NCBI RefSeq assembly: GCF_900142225.1
Contig: NZ_FRAD01000003.1
Location: 124,001 to 188,000 of the forward strand
DNA from: Hathewaya proteolytica DSM 3090
GTDB lineage: Bacteria; Bacillota; Clostridia; Clostridiales; Clostridiaceae
Length of the DNA stretch: 64,000 bases
Direction: 5' to 3'
A program made the translations under genes and the position numbers. Within the stretch, counting starts at the first letter, position 1; each line of letters opens with the position of its first letter. The notes beneath the pieces were generated by a model that searched no databases, was not told the origin of the DNA, and worked only from the letters and a program-made list of their open reading frames with translations. This document shows, piece after piece, positions 16,564-25,870 of this stretch.

Positions 16564-18390
16564 CTATCTATTTCTAACAAAAATTCTCTTTCTCTCTGCT
16601 GAATCAAGAACTCTTTTTCTCATCCTTATGCTCTTAGGAGTTATTTCTACCAATTCATCTGAAGCTATGAATTCAAGACATTGTTCCAAGCTCATTAATC
16701 TTGGTGGTACAAGCTTTAAAGCATCGTCTGAACCTGAAGATCTTGTGTTACTAAGATGTTTTCTTTTGCATACATTTACATCAAGATCACCTGGTCTTGC
16801 ATTTTCTCCCACGATCATTCCTTCATAAACCTCAAGACCTGGGTTAATAAATATTACTCCTCTTTCTTGGGCATTGTACAAGCCATATGTAATAGAAACT
16901 CCATCATCAAAGGCTACTAAAGAACCTCTGTTTCTTTCAGGAATATCTCCTTTAAAAGGCTCATAATCTAAAAGTACGTGGTTCATTATACCATTTCCCT
17001 TTGTATCTGTCATAAATTCATTTCTAAATCCAATAAGTCCTCTTGAAGGTATGTTGAATACCAATCTAACATAGCCATTCACAGCAGAAGTCATATTTTT
17101 CATCTCGGCCTTTCTAGGTCCAAGCTTTTCCATAACTACACCCATAAATTCCTCTGGTACATCTATGGTAAGCTCCTCTATAGGCTCTAATTTCTTTCCA
17201 TCTTTTTCTTTATATATAACAGTTGGTTTAGATACTTGGAATTCGAACCCTTCTCTTCTCATAGTTTCAATTAATATAGATAGATGAAGTTCTCCTCTTC
17301 CACTTACCTTAAAACAATCAGCTGAGTCAGTTTCTTCTACTTTCAAGCTAACGTTAGTCTCCAATTCCTTCATAAGTCTGTCTCTTATATGTCTTGAAGT
17401 TACAAAATCACCTTCACGTCCTGCAAAAGGAGAATTGTTTACCATAAAGTTCATGCTAAGTGTTGGCTCATCAATATCTACAAAAGGCAATGCCTCTGGA
17501 CAACTAATATCTGCAATGGTTTCTCCAATATTTATATCTGGAATACCTGATATAGCAACTATATCACCTAATTTTGCCTCATCAGTTTCTACTCTATTTA
17601 ATCCATCATACACGTAGAGATTGGATATTTTAACGTTTCTCTTGTTCCCATCTCTAGAAATAACAGTGACCTGTTGATTTTTCTTTATGATACCCCTTAC
17701 AATTTTACCGATTCCTATTTTACCTACAAAGTTATTGTAATCTATGCTGGAAATAAGCAACTGTAGTGGCTCATCAATTTGTCCCTTAGGTGGTTCTACA
17801 TATTTTAGTATAGTTTCATATAGAGGGATCATGTTGTCGTTATCATCTTCCACCTCATACTTTGAAATACAATCTCTAGCTGAACAATACACTATTGGAA
17901 AATCAAGCTGCTCATCGTTGGCACCCAACTCCACGAATAGATCAAAGACTTCATCAATAACTTCCTGTGGACGTGCATCTGACTTATCAATTTTATTTAT
18001 AATAACAATTGGTTTTAAAGATAGTTCGAGAGCTTTCTTTAAAACAAATTTTGTCTGTGGCATTGGTCCTTCATAAGAGTCTACAACTAAAAGAACACTA
18101 TCTACCATTTTCAGAATTCTTTCTACTTCTCCTCCAAAATCAGCATGACCAGGTGTGTCTATTATGTTAATTTTAACACCATTATAGTTAACTGAAGTAT
18201 TTTTAGAAAGAATAGTTATACCTCTCTCTTTTTCCAATGCATTAGAGTCCATTATTCTTTCTTCAACCTTTTGGTTTTCTCTGAAAACGCGGCTCTGTTT
18301 TAATAAGGCGTCAACCAATGTGGTCTTACCATGGTCAACGTGGGCTATTATTGCAATATTCCTTATATCTTCTCTTATGAATGTATCCAT
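16564..18390 (-). CDS. typA: TypA/BipA, ribosome-associated translational GTPase
   Basis: 608 aa, standard length. GTPase motifs: AHVDHGKTTL (G1), ERGITI (G2), DTPGHADF (G3), NKID (G4). EF-Tu domain 2, EF-G-like domains and the BipA-specific C-terminal domain (NTRSSGSDDALKL, ITPKSIRMRKR) follow. TypA helps 50S assembly and stress adaptation. ATG with GGAGGAG. It starts the typA-trmR-trhP unit, separated from rnj by a terminator. Confidence 0.97.
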   Translation of the reverse strand: MDTFIREDIRNIAIIAHVDHGKTTLVDALLKQSRVFRENQKVEERIMDSNALEKERGITILSKNTSVNYNGVKINIIDTPGHADFGGEVERILKMVDSVLLVVDSYEGPMPQTKFVLKKALELSLKPIVIINKIDKSDARPQEVIDEVFDLFVELGANDEQLDFPIVYCSARDCISKYEVEDDNDNMIPLYETILKYVEPPKGQIDEPLQLLISSIDYNNFVGKIGIGKIVRGIIKKNQQVTVISRDGNKRNVKISNLYVYDGLNRVETDEAKLGDIVAISGIPDINIGETIADISCPEALPFVDIDEPTLSMNFMVNNSPFAGREGDFVTSRHIRDRLMKELETNVSLKVEETDSADCFKVSGRGELHLSILIETMRREGFEFQVSKPTVIYKEKDGKKLEPIEELTIDVPEEFMGVVMEKLGPRKAEMKNMTSAVNGYVRLVFNIPSRGLIGFRNEFMTDTKGNGIMNHVLLDYEPFKGDIPERNRGSLVAFDDGVSITYGLYNAQERGVIFINPGLEVYEGMIVGENARPGDLDVNVCKRKHLSNTRSSGSDDALKLVPPRLMSLEQCLEFIASDELVEITPKSIRMRKRVLDSAERKRIFVRNR

Positions 18391-18430
18391 TTAAACTCCT
18401 CCAAGTACTTTCTAAAAAATCTTTACTTTC

Positions 18431-18465
18431 AAATAAAAATTGGATACAACTGAAGTATCCAATTT
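18431..18465 (-). terminator. Terminator after the RNase J gene
   Basis: Stem AAATTGGATAC (18437-18447) / GTATCCAATTT (18455-18465) with a 7-nt loop, followed on the minus strand by TTATTT. It lies between rnj and typA. Confidence 0.85.
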
Positions 18466-18534
18466 CTAACTCAATCACTTTTCTATTTTAATATCATTAA
18501 TGGCAAATGTCAAATGTAACCTTTATGTATTACA

Positions 18535-20202
18535 TTAAACTTCTACTATAATTGGTAATATCATAGGATTTCTCTTCGTTTTTTCGTAAAGGAAGCTTCT
18601 TAAAACATCCTTTACATTGCTTTTTATTGTAGACCATTCTTTTATGTTGCTTTCTTCACAACCTTTTAGAACGCATCTCACCTTTTCTTTCACTTCTTCA
18701 ATCAAATCTTCCGATTCTCTCACATATACGAATCCTCTTGAGATTATGTCTGGACCAGCTATTACTTTTCCAGTGTCTCGTTCAATGGTAACAACCACTG
18801 TAAGAATACCATCTTGAGATAAATGCTTTCTATCCCTTAGTACAATGTTACCCACATCTCCAACACCAAGTCCATCTACAAATACCTGTCCATACATAAC
18901 GCTACCATTCTTCTTTATGGAATCTTCGGTAACTTCGATTATATCTCCATTATCACCTATAAGAGTATTTTCTGCCTTTATGCCTAGTCTCTGTATAAGC
19001 TCTGCATGTTGCTTTAAATGTCTGAACTCTCCATGAACAGGGATAAAGAACTTTGGCTTTACAAGAGTGTACATAAGCTTTAGTTCCTCCTGACAAGCAT
19101 GCCCAGATACGTGAACATCTGCTAAAACATCGTATATTACATCGGCACCTTTCTTAAAAAGCTGGTTAATAACTTTGGATACTAGCTTTTCATTTCCCGG
19201 TATAGGGGAAGCAGAGATGATGACTCTGTCACCCTTCTTTATATTTATTTTTTTATGTTCAGAAGCTGCCATCCTGGTAAGAGCTGACATTGGTTCACCT
19301 TGGCTACCAGTGGTTATTATTATAATTTTATCATCTGGATATTTATCCACCTCATCTACAGTGATAAGCGTTCCTTCCTCTGTATTAAGGTATCCAAGTT
19401 CCATGGCGACAGATACTATGTTTTCCATACTTCTTCCAGAAACTGCTACCTTCCTTCCTCCCTTTTCGGCTTCTTCCACAATCTGCTGTATTCTATGGAT
19501 ATTTGAAGCAAAGGTTGCAACTATTATTCTTCCATCTGCTTTTGCAAATAGCTCCCGGAAGGACTCTCCCACGGTTCTTTCCGACATAGTATAACCGGGT
19601 CTTTCCACGTTGGTACTATCAGACAGCATAACTAAAACCTTTTCGTTGCCAAGTTCTGCAAACCTAGCTAAATCCGCAACAGACCCGTCAATTGGCGTAT
19701 AATCGATTTTAAAATCTCCTGTATGAAGTACAACGCCGATTGGCGTGTGGATGGCAATAGCCACTGAATCCGCAATACTGTGGTTAGTTTTTATAAACTC
19801 TATTGAAATATTGTCTAATTTAACCACATCTTTTGGCTTTATTACTCTTAAAGTTACAGAATCAACAAGGCTATATTCCTTTAATTTTGACTCCACCATG
19901 CCAATAGTAAGTTTTGTTCCATACACAGGTACATTAAGTTGCCTCAACACGTAAGGCAGTGCACCTATGTGATCTTCGTGACCATGAGTTAAAAAAATCC
20001 CCTTTACTTTATCTTTATTTTTAAGTAAATACGTAACATCAGGTATTACAACATCAATACCTAACATATCATCATCGGGAAATTTCAAACCACAATCCAC
20101 TACGACAATCTCATTTTTATACTCGAAAACAGTAAGATTCTTACCAATTTCGTTGAGACCACCCAGTGGAATTATTTTTAATTTCTCTTTATCTTTACGC
20201 AC
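18535..20202 (-). CDS. rnj: Ribonuclease J
   Basis: 555 aa. The metallo-beta-lactamase core has LTHGHEDHIGALPY and HTGDFKIDYTP, the beta-CASP region has SDSTNVERPG, and the C-terminal half has HVSGHACQEELKLM and PVHGEFRHL. This is an RNA-degrading 5'-3' exonuclease/endonuclease at the centre of Firmicute mRNA decay. Start GTG at 20202 with GGAGGGAG upstream; no nearer ATG fits the conserved KIIPLGGLNEIGKN start. It has its own SigA-like promoter and terminator. Confidence 0.96.
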   Translation of the reverse strand: MRKDKEKLKIIPLGGLNEIGKNLTVFEYKNEIVVVDCGLKFPDDDMLGIDVVIPDVTYLLKNKDKVKGIFLTHGHEDHIGALPYVLRQLNVPVYGTKLTIGMVESKLKEYSLVDSVTLRVIKPKDVVKLDNISIEFIKTNHSIADSVAIAIHTPIGVVLHTGDFKIDYTPIDGSVADLARFAELGNEKVLVMLSDSTNVERPGYTMSERTVGESFRELFAKADGRIIVATFASNIHRIQQIVEEAEKGGRKVAVSGRSMENIVSVAMELGYLNTEEGTLITVDEVDKYPDDKIIIITTGSQGEPMSALTRMAASEHKKINIKKGDRVIISASPIPGNEKLVSKVINQLFKKGADVIYDVLADVHVSGHACQEELKLMYTLVKPKFFIPVHGEFRHLKQHAELIQRLGIKAENTLIGDNGDIIEVTEDSIKKNGSVMYGQVFVDGLGVGDVGNIVLRDRKHLSQDGILTVVVTIERDTGKVIAGPDIISRGFVYVRESEDLIEEVKEKVRCVLKGCEESNIKEWSTIKSNVKDVLRSFLYEKTKRNPMILPIIVEV

Positions 20203-20328
20203 GGTCTCCCTCCTTTTAATGTTATTTTTTATAAATAAAAGTTTTCACTTTATTATCTCTCTTATAACTTATTATTAATGATTTAACATATTTTTTCACA
20301 ATTCAAAGAAAAATATACCCCTTTAATT

Positions 20329-20357
20329 ATATTATTACAAACTTTGCTAATTGTCAA
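20329..20357 (-). promoter_or_regulatory. SigA-like promoter of rnj
   Basis: TTGACA (20352-20357, minus strand), 17 nt, then TAATAT (20329-20334). The -35 is perfect, the -10 weaker. The leader to the GTG would be about 120 nt, long enough for post-transcriptional control. Confidence 0.5.
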
Positions 20358-20369
20358 TTATTTACAATA

Positions 20370-20624
20370 CTAATTTAAACTTTCTAGTATTTCCTCATAG
20401 GCTTCATTTACTGTCTCTAACTCATCATCGTCCTCCACAGGTCTAAAGAAACATTCATCATCGCTTTCTTCCATACACAAAACTATGGCATCATCTTCAT
20501 CCATACTCTCTTCTGCCACTATTAAATACTTGTTGTCATTTACCTCTACAGTTTCAATGACCTCGAATCTGATTTTTTTGCCATCTTCATCCTTTAAATC
20601 TATAAACTTTAATTCGTTTTCCAT
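20370..20624 (-). CDS. DUF1292 (YrzB-like) small acidic protein
   Basis: 84 aa, strongly acidic. Matches the YrzB/DUF1292 pattern: an N-terminal LKDEDGKKIRFEVIETVEVNDNKY-type beta segment (in part ETVEVNDNKYLIVAEE) and a C-terminal DDECFFRPVEDDDELETV. Function unknown. In Firmicutes it almost always follows ireB-ruvX, as here (3 nt after ruvX). ATG with AAGGAGA. Confidence 0.88.
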   Translation of the reverse strand: MENELKFIDLKDEDGKKIRFEVIETVEVNDNKYLIVAEESMDEDDAIVLCMEESDDECFFRPVEDDDELETVNEAYEEILESLN

Positions 20625-20627
20625 ATT

Positions 20628-21053
20628 TTATTCTCCTTTTCTTAATTGTATGGAATCTAAATATCCCTGCAATATGTACGTAGCAGCAATTTTATCAACT
20701 ATACTTTTTCTTTTTTTTCTAGACAAATCAGCTTCCAGCATAGCCCTATGAGCGGCAACTGTAGTAAGCCTTTCATCCCAATATGTTATTTTAAGCTGCA
20801 GCTTCTCTTCTATTACTTTTGCAAAGGCCATAACTTTTTCGCCCTGTGGTCCTAGTGTGCCGTTCATATTTCTAGGCAAACCACAAATTATTTCTTCCAC
20901 ACTGTACTCCTCACAAATCTTCTCCAGTTCTACTAAGTCAATTTCCTCTTTTTTTCTTCTTATGGTAGTTATGCCCTGTGCTGTGTACCCCAAAGGGTCA
21001 CTTATAGCTACTCCTATGGTTTTATCTCCAACATCCAAACCTAATATTCTCAT
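20628..21053 (-). CDS. ruvX: RuvX/YqgF, RNase H-fold 16S rRNA processing nuclease
   Basis: 141 aa. RNase H-fold motifs: MRILGLDVGDKTIGVAISD with the first catalytic Asp, EIICGLPRNMNG, YWDERLTT with the second acidic residues, and DKIAATYILQGYL. Known as a putative Holliday junction resolvase; in E. coli YqgF is needed for pre-16S processing. ATG with AGGAGA. Part of the conserved alaS-ireB-ruvX-DUF1292 order. Confidence 0.94.
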   Translation of the reverse strand: MRILGLDVGDKTIGVAISDPLGYTAQGITTIRRKKEEIDLVELEKICEEYSVEEIICGLPRNMNGTLGPQGEKVMAFAKVIEEKLQLKITYWDERLTTVAAHRAMLEADLSRKKRKSIVDKIAATYILQGYLDSIQLRKGE

Positions 21054-21070
21054 AAAAATCTCCTAAGTTT

Positions 21071-21103
21071 TATAAAAATAAAAATGCCCAACAAGGGCAT
21101 TTT
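21071..21103 (-). terminator. Terminator between ireB and ruvX
   Basis: AAAATGCCC (21081-21089) / GGGCATTTT (21095-21103) with a 5-nt loop; the minus strand then reads TATTTTTAT. The site is inside an otherwise conserved gene set, so it may only reduce readthrough into ruvX. Confidence 0.85.
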
Positions 21104-21107
21104 CATC

Positions 21108-21362
21108 TTATTTAATATCTAAATAATGTTTTAAAACCTCTTCTAATATCTCATCTCTTTCGAGCTTATTAATCATGGCTCTAGCCCCATTATAATTAGT
21201 TATATAAGTCGGATCCCCTGAAATAAAGTAACCTACAAGCTGATTTATTGGATTATATCCTTTTTCTTTTAGCGAATTGTATACAAGCATAACAATTTCT
21301 TTTGTAACTTGGTCTTTGTCTTTAATACTATTAAATTGCAAGGTCATATCATTATCAACCAT
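21108..21362 (-). CDS. ireB: IreB family (DUF965/YrzL) regulatory phosphoprotein
   Basis: 84 aa from ATG 21362, preferred because GAGGTGATAA stands before it (an in-frame ATG at 21380 lies in the ribosome site region). The sequence MTLQFNSIKDKDQVTKEI, YNPINQLVGYFISGDPTYIT and NGARAMINKLERDEILEEV is diagnostic. In Enterococcus IreB is phosphorylated by the Ser/Thr kinase IreK and controls cell-wall stress resistance. No kinase gene is in this window. It follows alaS. Confidence 0.93.
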   Translation of the reverse strand: MVDNDMTLQFNSIKDKDQVTKEIVMLVYNSLKEKGYNPINQLVGYFISGDPTYITNYNGARAMINKLERDEILEEVLKHYLDIK

Positions 21363-21446
21363 ATTTATCACCTCTTTCATAATAGTAACAACTTATTAAA
21401 TCTTATTGTAACACAATTTTAAGATTTTTTAAATGTTTTTCTATAA

Positions 21447-24089
21447 TTATTTTCTTATCATTTTTTCTACTAAAGATGGCACCATCATAATAGCATCGAT
21501 AAGTTTTGAAATATCTTTTCCCCCAGCTTGAGCCATATCTGGTCTTCCACCACCATTGCCGCCTGTAACAAGGGCAACTTCTTTTATGATTTTTCCACAA
21601 TGTACTCCCTCTGACACTGCACTTTTGCTTGCCATAGCTGTCAACATAACCTTATCTTCTCCAGCACATCCAAGAACCACAAGACCGTTGCCGACTTTGT
21701 TTCTAAGTCTATCTGCCAAGTCTCTCATGGTATCGGCATCCATAGAAGCAACTACTGAACTTATTACCTTGATATCTCCAATGGAAACGGCTGTTTCTAT
21801 AAGGTCTGTTTCTATAGATTTACTCATCTCATTTTTCATTGCCTGAAGTTCTTTTTCTTTTTCTTTTATTAGAAGAAGTTGCTGATTTAATTTAGTTATC
21901 AAGTCCTTTTCACTGCACTTTAATATCTTACATGCCTCTTTTATAGTGTTTTCTTTTTCTTCCATGTATTTAACCACTTCTTCTCCAGTTATAGCTTCTA
22001 TTCTTCTTACACCTGCTGCTACACCTGTTTCAGATATTATCTTTATTAGGCCGATTTCGCCACTATTATTTACATGAGTTCCACCACATAGTTCACTGCT
22101 AAACTCTCCTACAGATACAACCCTAACCTCTTTAGCATATTTATCATCAAACAAGGCCATGGCACCTGTTTGTTTTGCCTCCTCTAAAGTCATAACCTTT
22201 GTGCACACTGACATGCTCTTAATTATAGCTGCATTGGCGATTCTCTCAGTTTCCCTTATTTCTTCCTCTGTCATAGGTGAAAAATGCGCGAAATCAAATC
22301 TCAACCTTTCTCCATTGACAAGAGAACCTGCCTGATGTACGTGGTCACCAAGAACTCTTCTAAGAGCAACCTGCAGGATATGAGTTGCTGTGTGATTTTT
22401 GCATATATTTTCTCTCTGCTTCTCATCTACACTTAAAGTTATAACATCTTTTACACACAGAGAACCCTCTGTTACTTTGATAAAATGAAGAGTCTTACCT
22501 GCCACATTCTTCTTGCAATCCGTAACTTCTGCTTTTAATTTAGGAGATGTTATAAAGCCCCTATCACCAATCTGTCCTCCCATTTCAGCGTAAAATGGTG
22601 TCTTATCAACTAATAGTATGCCTTCTTCGCCGCTTTGTATTTCATTGACAAATTCATTGTTTGATATTAAAAGCAAAGCCTCACCTTCAGATGATGTGCA
22701 TTCATATCCTAAGAACGATGTTTCTATATCCTTTGGTATTTCATCTATAATGGATAACTCTTTACCCATATAATTTGACTCTTCTCTGCCTTTCTTTGCT
22801 GTAATTCTCTGGTTTTCCATGTTTTCCTTAAAGCCTTTGTAATCAATACCCAGTGATTTTTCTTGTAATATTTCTTCTGTGAGCTCAAGAGGGAATCCGT
22901 AAGTATCGTAAAGTTTAAATGCCTTAGCTCCATCTAATACTGTTTCATTATTATTCTTTAGTTCACTTATATATTCCTTAAGAATATCCATACCTGCATC
23001 AATTGTTTCAGAGAATCTCTCTTCTTCGATTTTAAGTACTTTTTCAATGTATTCTTTTTTAAGCTCTAATTCCTTGTACTGACACTTGGAATTTTCAATG
23101 ACTACATGGCATAATTCACTTAAAAAAGTACCTTTAAAACCTAAAAGTTTGCCATGTCTTGATGCTCTTCTAAGAAGTCTTCTAAGAACATAGCCCCTAC
23201 CTTCATTGGATGGAAGAATTCCGTCAGATATCATAAATACAACACTTCTTATGTGATCTGTTATTACTTTAATTGATATGTCTTGGGCTTCATTTTCTCC
23301 GTAATTTAAGTTTCCTGCTTTGCAAATCTCATCTCTAATACTCTTTATTGTGTCGATATCAAAGATAGAGTCAACATTCTGCATAACAGTGCTTATTCTC
23401 TCAAGCCCCATACCTGTATCTATATTAGGGTTTTTAAGGTTTGAATATGTACCATCCTCTTCCTTGTTAAACTGCGTAAAAACAAGGTTCCAGATTTCAA
23501 TAACATGGTCCTTATCCGATGCTTCTTCAAATTCTTCTGCACTGCTTACTTTTACATTGTGCTTGTTAAAATGTATCTCCGAACAAGGTCCACAAGGGCC
23601 AACGCCGTGTTCCCAAAAATTGTCCTTTTTCCCAAGTCTAAATATATTTTTAGGATCTACATTAGTTTTTGTAGTCCAGATTCTATACGCCTCATCATCA
23701 TCAAGATATATAGTTACAAATAACCTTTCACCTGGTATTTCAAGAACCTTCGTAAGATACTCCCAAGCCCACATTATAGCATCTTCTTTAAAATAATCTC
23801 CAAAGGAAAAGTTTCCTAGCATCTCGAAAAACGTTCCATGTCTTGAAGTCTTCCCTACATTTTCTATGTCTCCTGTGCGCACACACTTTTGACATGTGGT
23901 TACTCTCTTTCTTGGTGGAACTTCTAAACCTGTGAAGTATGCTTTCATAGGTGTCATTCCAGCATTTATAAGAAGTAAGCTCTTATCATTTTTGGGAACC
24001 AATGAGAAACTGTCCAGTTTTAAATGTCCCTTGCCTTCAAAAAAAGTAAGATAAGATTCTCTTATATCATTTAACCCCATAAATTTCAT
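21447..24089 (-). CDS. alaS: Alanyl-tRNA synthetase
   Basis: 880 aa from ATG 24089, where GGAGGAG precedes; the open frame goes on to 24161 without a better site. Catalytic domain: YLTFFEGKGHL, SLLLINAGMTPMKAYF, TCQKCVRTGDIENVG, HGTFFEMLGNFSFGDYF. The editing domain has HTATHILQVALR and the CGGTHV motif, and the C-terminal C-Ala domain ends in GGGGRP-like GNGGGRPDMAQAGG. It charges tRNA-Ala. A consensus SigA promoter is only about 37 nt upstream of the start, leaving no room for a T-box. Confidence 0.98.
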   Translation of the reverse strand: MKFMGLNDIRESYLTFFEGKGHLKLDSFSLVPKNDKSLLLINAGMTPMKAYFTGLEVPPRKRVTTCQKCVRTGDIENVGKTSRHGTFFEMLGNFSFGDYFKEDAIMWAWEYLTKVLEIPGERLFVTIYLDDDEAYRIWTTKTNVDPKNIFRLGKKDNFWEHGVGPCGPCSEIHFNKHNVKVSSAEEFEEASDKDHVIEIWNLVFTQFNKEEDGTYSNLKNPNIDTGMGLERISTVMQNVDSIFDIDTIKSIRDEICKAGNLNYGENEAQDISIKVITDHIRSVVFMISDGILPSNEGRGYVLRRLLRRASRHGKLLGFKGTFLSELCHVVIENSKCQYKELELKKEYIEKVLKIEEERFSETIDAGMDILKEYISELKNNNETVLDGAKAFKLYDTYGFPLELTEEILQEKSLGIDYKGFKENMENQRITAKKGREESNYMGKELSIIDEIPKDIETSFLGYECTSSEGEALLLISNNEFVNEIQSGEEGILLVDKTPFYAEMGGQIGDRGFITSPKLKAEVTDCKKNVAGKTLHFIKVTEGSLCVKDVITLSVDEKQRENICKNHTATHILQVALRRVLGDHVHQAGSLVNGERLRFDFAHFSPMTEEEIRETERIANAAIIKSMSVCTKVMTLEEAKQTGAMALFDDKYAKEVRVVSVGEFSSELCGGTHVNNSGEIGLIKIISETGVAAGVRRIEAITGEEVVKYMEEKENTIKEACKILKCSEKDLITKLNQQLLLIKEKEKELQAMKNEMSKSIETDLIETAVSIGDIKVISSVVASMDADTMRDLADRLRNKVGNGLVVLGCAGEDKVMLTAMASKSAVSEGVHCGKIIKEVALVTGGNGGGRPDMAQAGGKDISKLIDAIMMVPSLVEKMIRK

Positions 24090-24132
24090 TTTTTTCTCCT
24101 CCATTTGTATATTTCGTCTTATTTCTATGATG

Positions 24133-24161
24133 ATTATAGAAAAATTCCATATCATTGTCAA
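24133..24161 (-). promoter_or_regulatory. Consensus SigA promoter of alaS
   Basis: TTGACA (24156-24161, minus strand), 17 nt, TATAAT (24133-24138). Both hexamers and the spacing are perfect. Expected start near 24126. Confidence 0.85.
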
Positions 24162-24242
24162 TAAACATGTTATTATATCATTATATCAATTCATTGTGTA
24201 AAGTGGCAAGCAATGTACTGCACTTTGCCTAAGGGTTTTTAT

Positions 24243-25265
24243 TTAATACAAATAATAATTAATATCATTGTAAACAACTTTTATTATAACTCCCACGGGT
24301 ACGGCTATTATCATACCCATAAAACCACAGATTTCGCCCCCCAAAATAAGTAGTACAATAACTGCCAAAGGATGAAGGTCCACATATTCTCCAATTATTT
24401 TGGGTGAAATTATATCACCCTCTATTTGCTGAATAATTATAAGTAGTATTGTTATTATTATACCTCTCTCGTTTGATATCAAAAATGCCACCATGCATAT
24501 AGGAATAGCACCGAGTAGGGGGCCAAAATAAGGTATTATATTTAAAATCCCGTTTAATACTGATAAGAGAATTGGGTTGCTTATTTTTCCAATAATAAGG
24601 ATAATAAGAGTTAAAATACATATAACAACACTTAGCACTACTTGGCTTAATATATATTTGCTCAACAATATATCAATATGTTCTAAAACATTTCTTATTA
24701 CTTTTCTTTTTCCCACACTAAACAAAAAAAGGAACTTCTCTAAAATTTTATTTCCGTCCACTAAAAAATAATAGGTCACTATTGGTATGATACAATATAC
24801 CACAAGATTTTGTCCTATGTTCATAACATAAAAAATAATGCCATCAGAAAAGGAATTTCCAAAGTCGTATAGTTTTTTTAGAATATTGTCAAATATATAA
24901 TTTTCTTTTAGCAATTTTATATTTGAAAACTTTGTATTTATAAATTGAGATAAGGACGATAGTATTTTATCAATACTGCCAAGCTCTCTTATAAGGTTAG
25001 GCACTAACAGTATTATTATAGCACAACAAAGGGATAGCAGTGATAAAATTAAAATTGCAGCTGAGAAGGACTTTTTCATGCCGCCCTTTATCATTTTAAA
25101 ATAAAGGGGTTTAAGGGCATAGGATATAAACATAGAAATAATTATTACTTTAACGAAACTATTGACCAAAGGAATTTTTAATAGCAGTATAAAGATAAAA
25201 GCACTTATAATAAAGGCTAGTATCCTAATAGTTATACCAATTATCTTACTGATTTTATCATTCAT
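24243..25265 (-). CDS. AI-2E/PerM family transporter (YrrI-like)
   Basis: 340 aa from ATG 25265 (GGAGTTGAG upstream). Seven or eight hydrophobic helices are visible, with the family signature NGILNIIPYFGPLLGAIP and IIQQIEGDIISPKIIG, VDLHPLAVIVLLILGGE and GMIIAVP. Members export small molecules or exchange Na+/H+; the substrate cannot be told from sequence. Its start overlaps the end of the PRC-barrel gene by 8 nt. The same position before alaS is held by yrrI in B. subtilis. Confidence 0.88.
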   Translation of the reverse strand: MNDKISKIIGITIRILAFIISAFIFILLLKIPLVNSFVKVIIISMFISYALKPLYFKMIKGGMKKSFSAAILILSLLSLCCAIIILLVPNLIRELGSIDKILSSLSQFINTKFSNIKLLKENYIFDNILKKLYDFGNSFSDGIIFYVMNIGQNLVVYCIIPIVTYYFLVDGNKILEKFLFLFSVGKRKVIRNVLEHIDILLSKYILSQVVLSVVICILTLIILIIGKISNPILLSVLNGILNIIPYFGPLLGAIPICMVAFLISNERGIIITILLIIIQQIEGDIISPKIIGEYVDLHPLAVIVLLILGGEICGFMGMIIAVPVGVIIKVVYNDINYYLY

Positions 25266-25743
25266 TTTTCTCAACTCCGTGGATTTTACTATAACAACAG
25301 TAATTATTATCTCCTGTATACAAAATATTATTTTCACCGATTATGAGGTGAGACAAAAGGATTATCCTTTTTCCCTTGATATAGTTTCTAAGTAATCCTT
25401 CCGAAACAAGGAAGCCTTTAATTTTAAAATCCTCTCTGCAAAACAGTATGCTTTCAACACTGCCCAATATATCTCCAGATAAATTAATAATTTCCATGGT
25501 TCTTAAGCCTTCAAAGCAAAAAAAGTTTTCACTGCTGAATCTATCTGCTATCATGGTGTTGCCAATATATAAGATATCCCTTAAGTGTAAAGATGTATAT
25601 CTTCTTCTCATGGAGCTTTCTCTTATTTTAAAACCACATACTAATCCATGCTTTACATCTAGCAATAGATCTTCAACAGTGCCCATTTTTCTCCCTTGCC
25701 TATCTGTAATCTTTTTTCCTATAAAATCTCTATTACTATACAT
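25258..25743 (-). CDS. Two-repeat PRC-barrel domain protein
   Basis: 161 aa. Two PRC-barrel-like halves: residues 1-75 (RDFIGKKITDRQGRKMGTVEDLLLD) and about 80-145 (MEIINLSGDILGSVESILFC). Both carry the G-x-V-E/x-D pattern of the fold. PRC barrels bind RNA or proteins in ribosome maturation, photosynthesis and sporulation. The precise role is unknown. ATG with AAGGGAAA. It overlaps the transporter downstream, so the two are coupled. Confidence 0.75.
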   Translation of the reverse strand: MYSNRDFIGKKITDRQGRKMGTVEDLLLDVKHGLVCGFKIRESSMRRRYTSLHLRDILYIGNTMIADRFSSENFFCFEGLRTMEIINLSGDILGSVESILFCREDFKIKGFLVSEGLLRNYIKGKRIILLSHLIIGENNILYTGDNNYCCYSKIHGVEKNE

Positions 25744-25814
25744 ATTTCCCTTCCTTTTATTAAACCTTAATTATCTTCATTATATATATTGCCTCTTTTT
25801 GCCATTATTTATTC

Positions 25815-25855
25815 TAAAAAAAATAAACCAGTCATTAAATTTGACTGATTTATTT
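25815..25855 (-). terminator. Terminator after the second IscU-type gene
   Basis: Stem AAATAAACCAGTCA (25821-25834) / TGACTGATTTATTT (25842-25855), 7-nt loop, one mismatch or wobble, followed on the minus strand by a T-run. It closes the rrf2-iscS-iscU-mnmA-iscU2 unit. Confidence 0.9.
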
Positions 25856-25870
25856 AAAACGCACCAAATT

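Noticed and set aside
18617..19954. Long plus-strand open frames opposite rnj and other genes
   Set aside because: They are antisense shadows without ribosome sites or recognisable domains.
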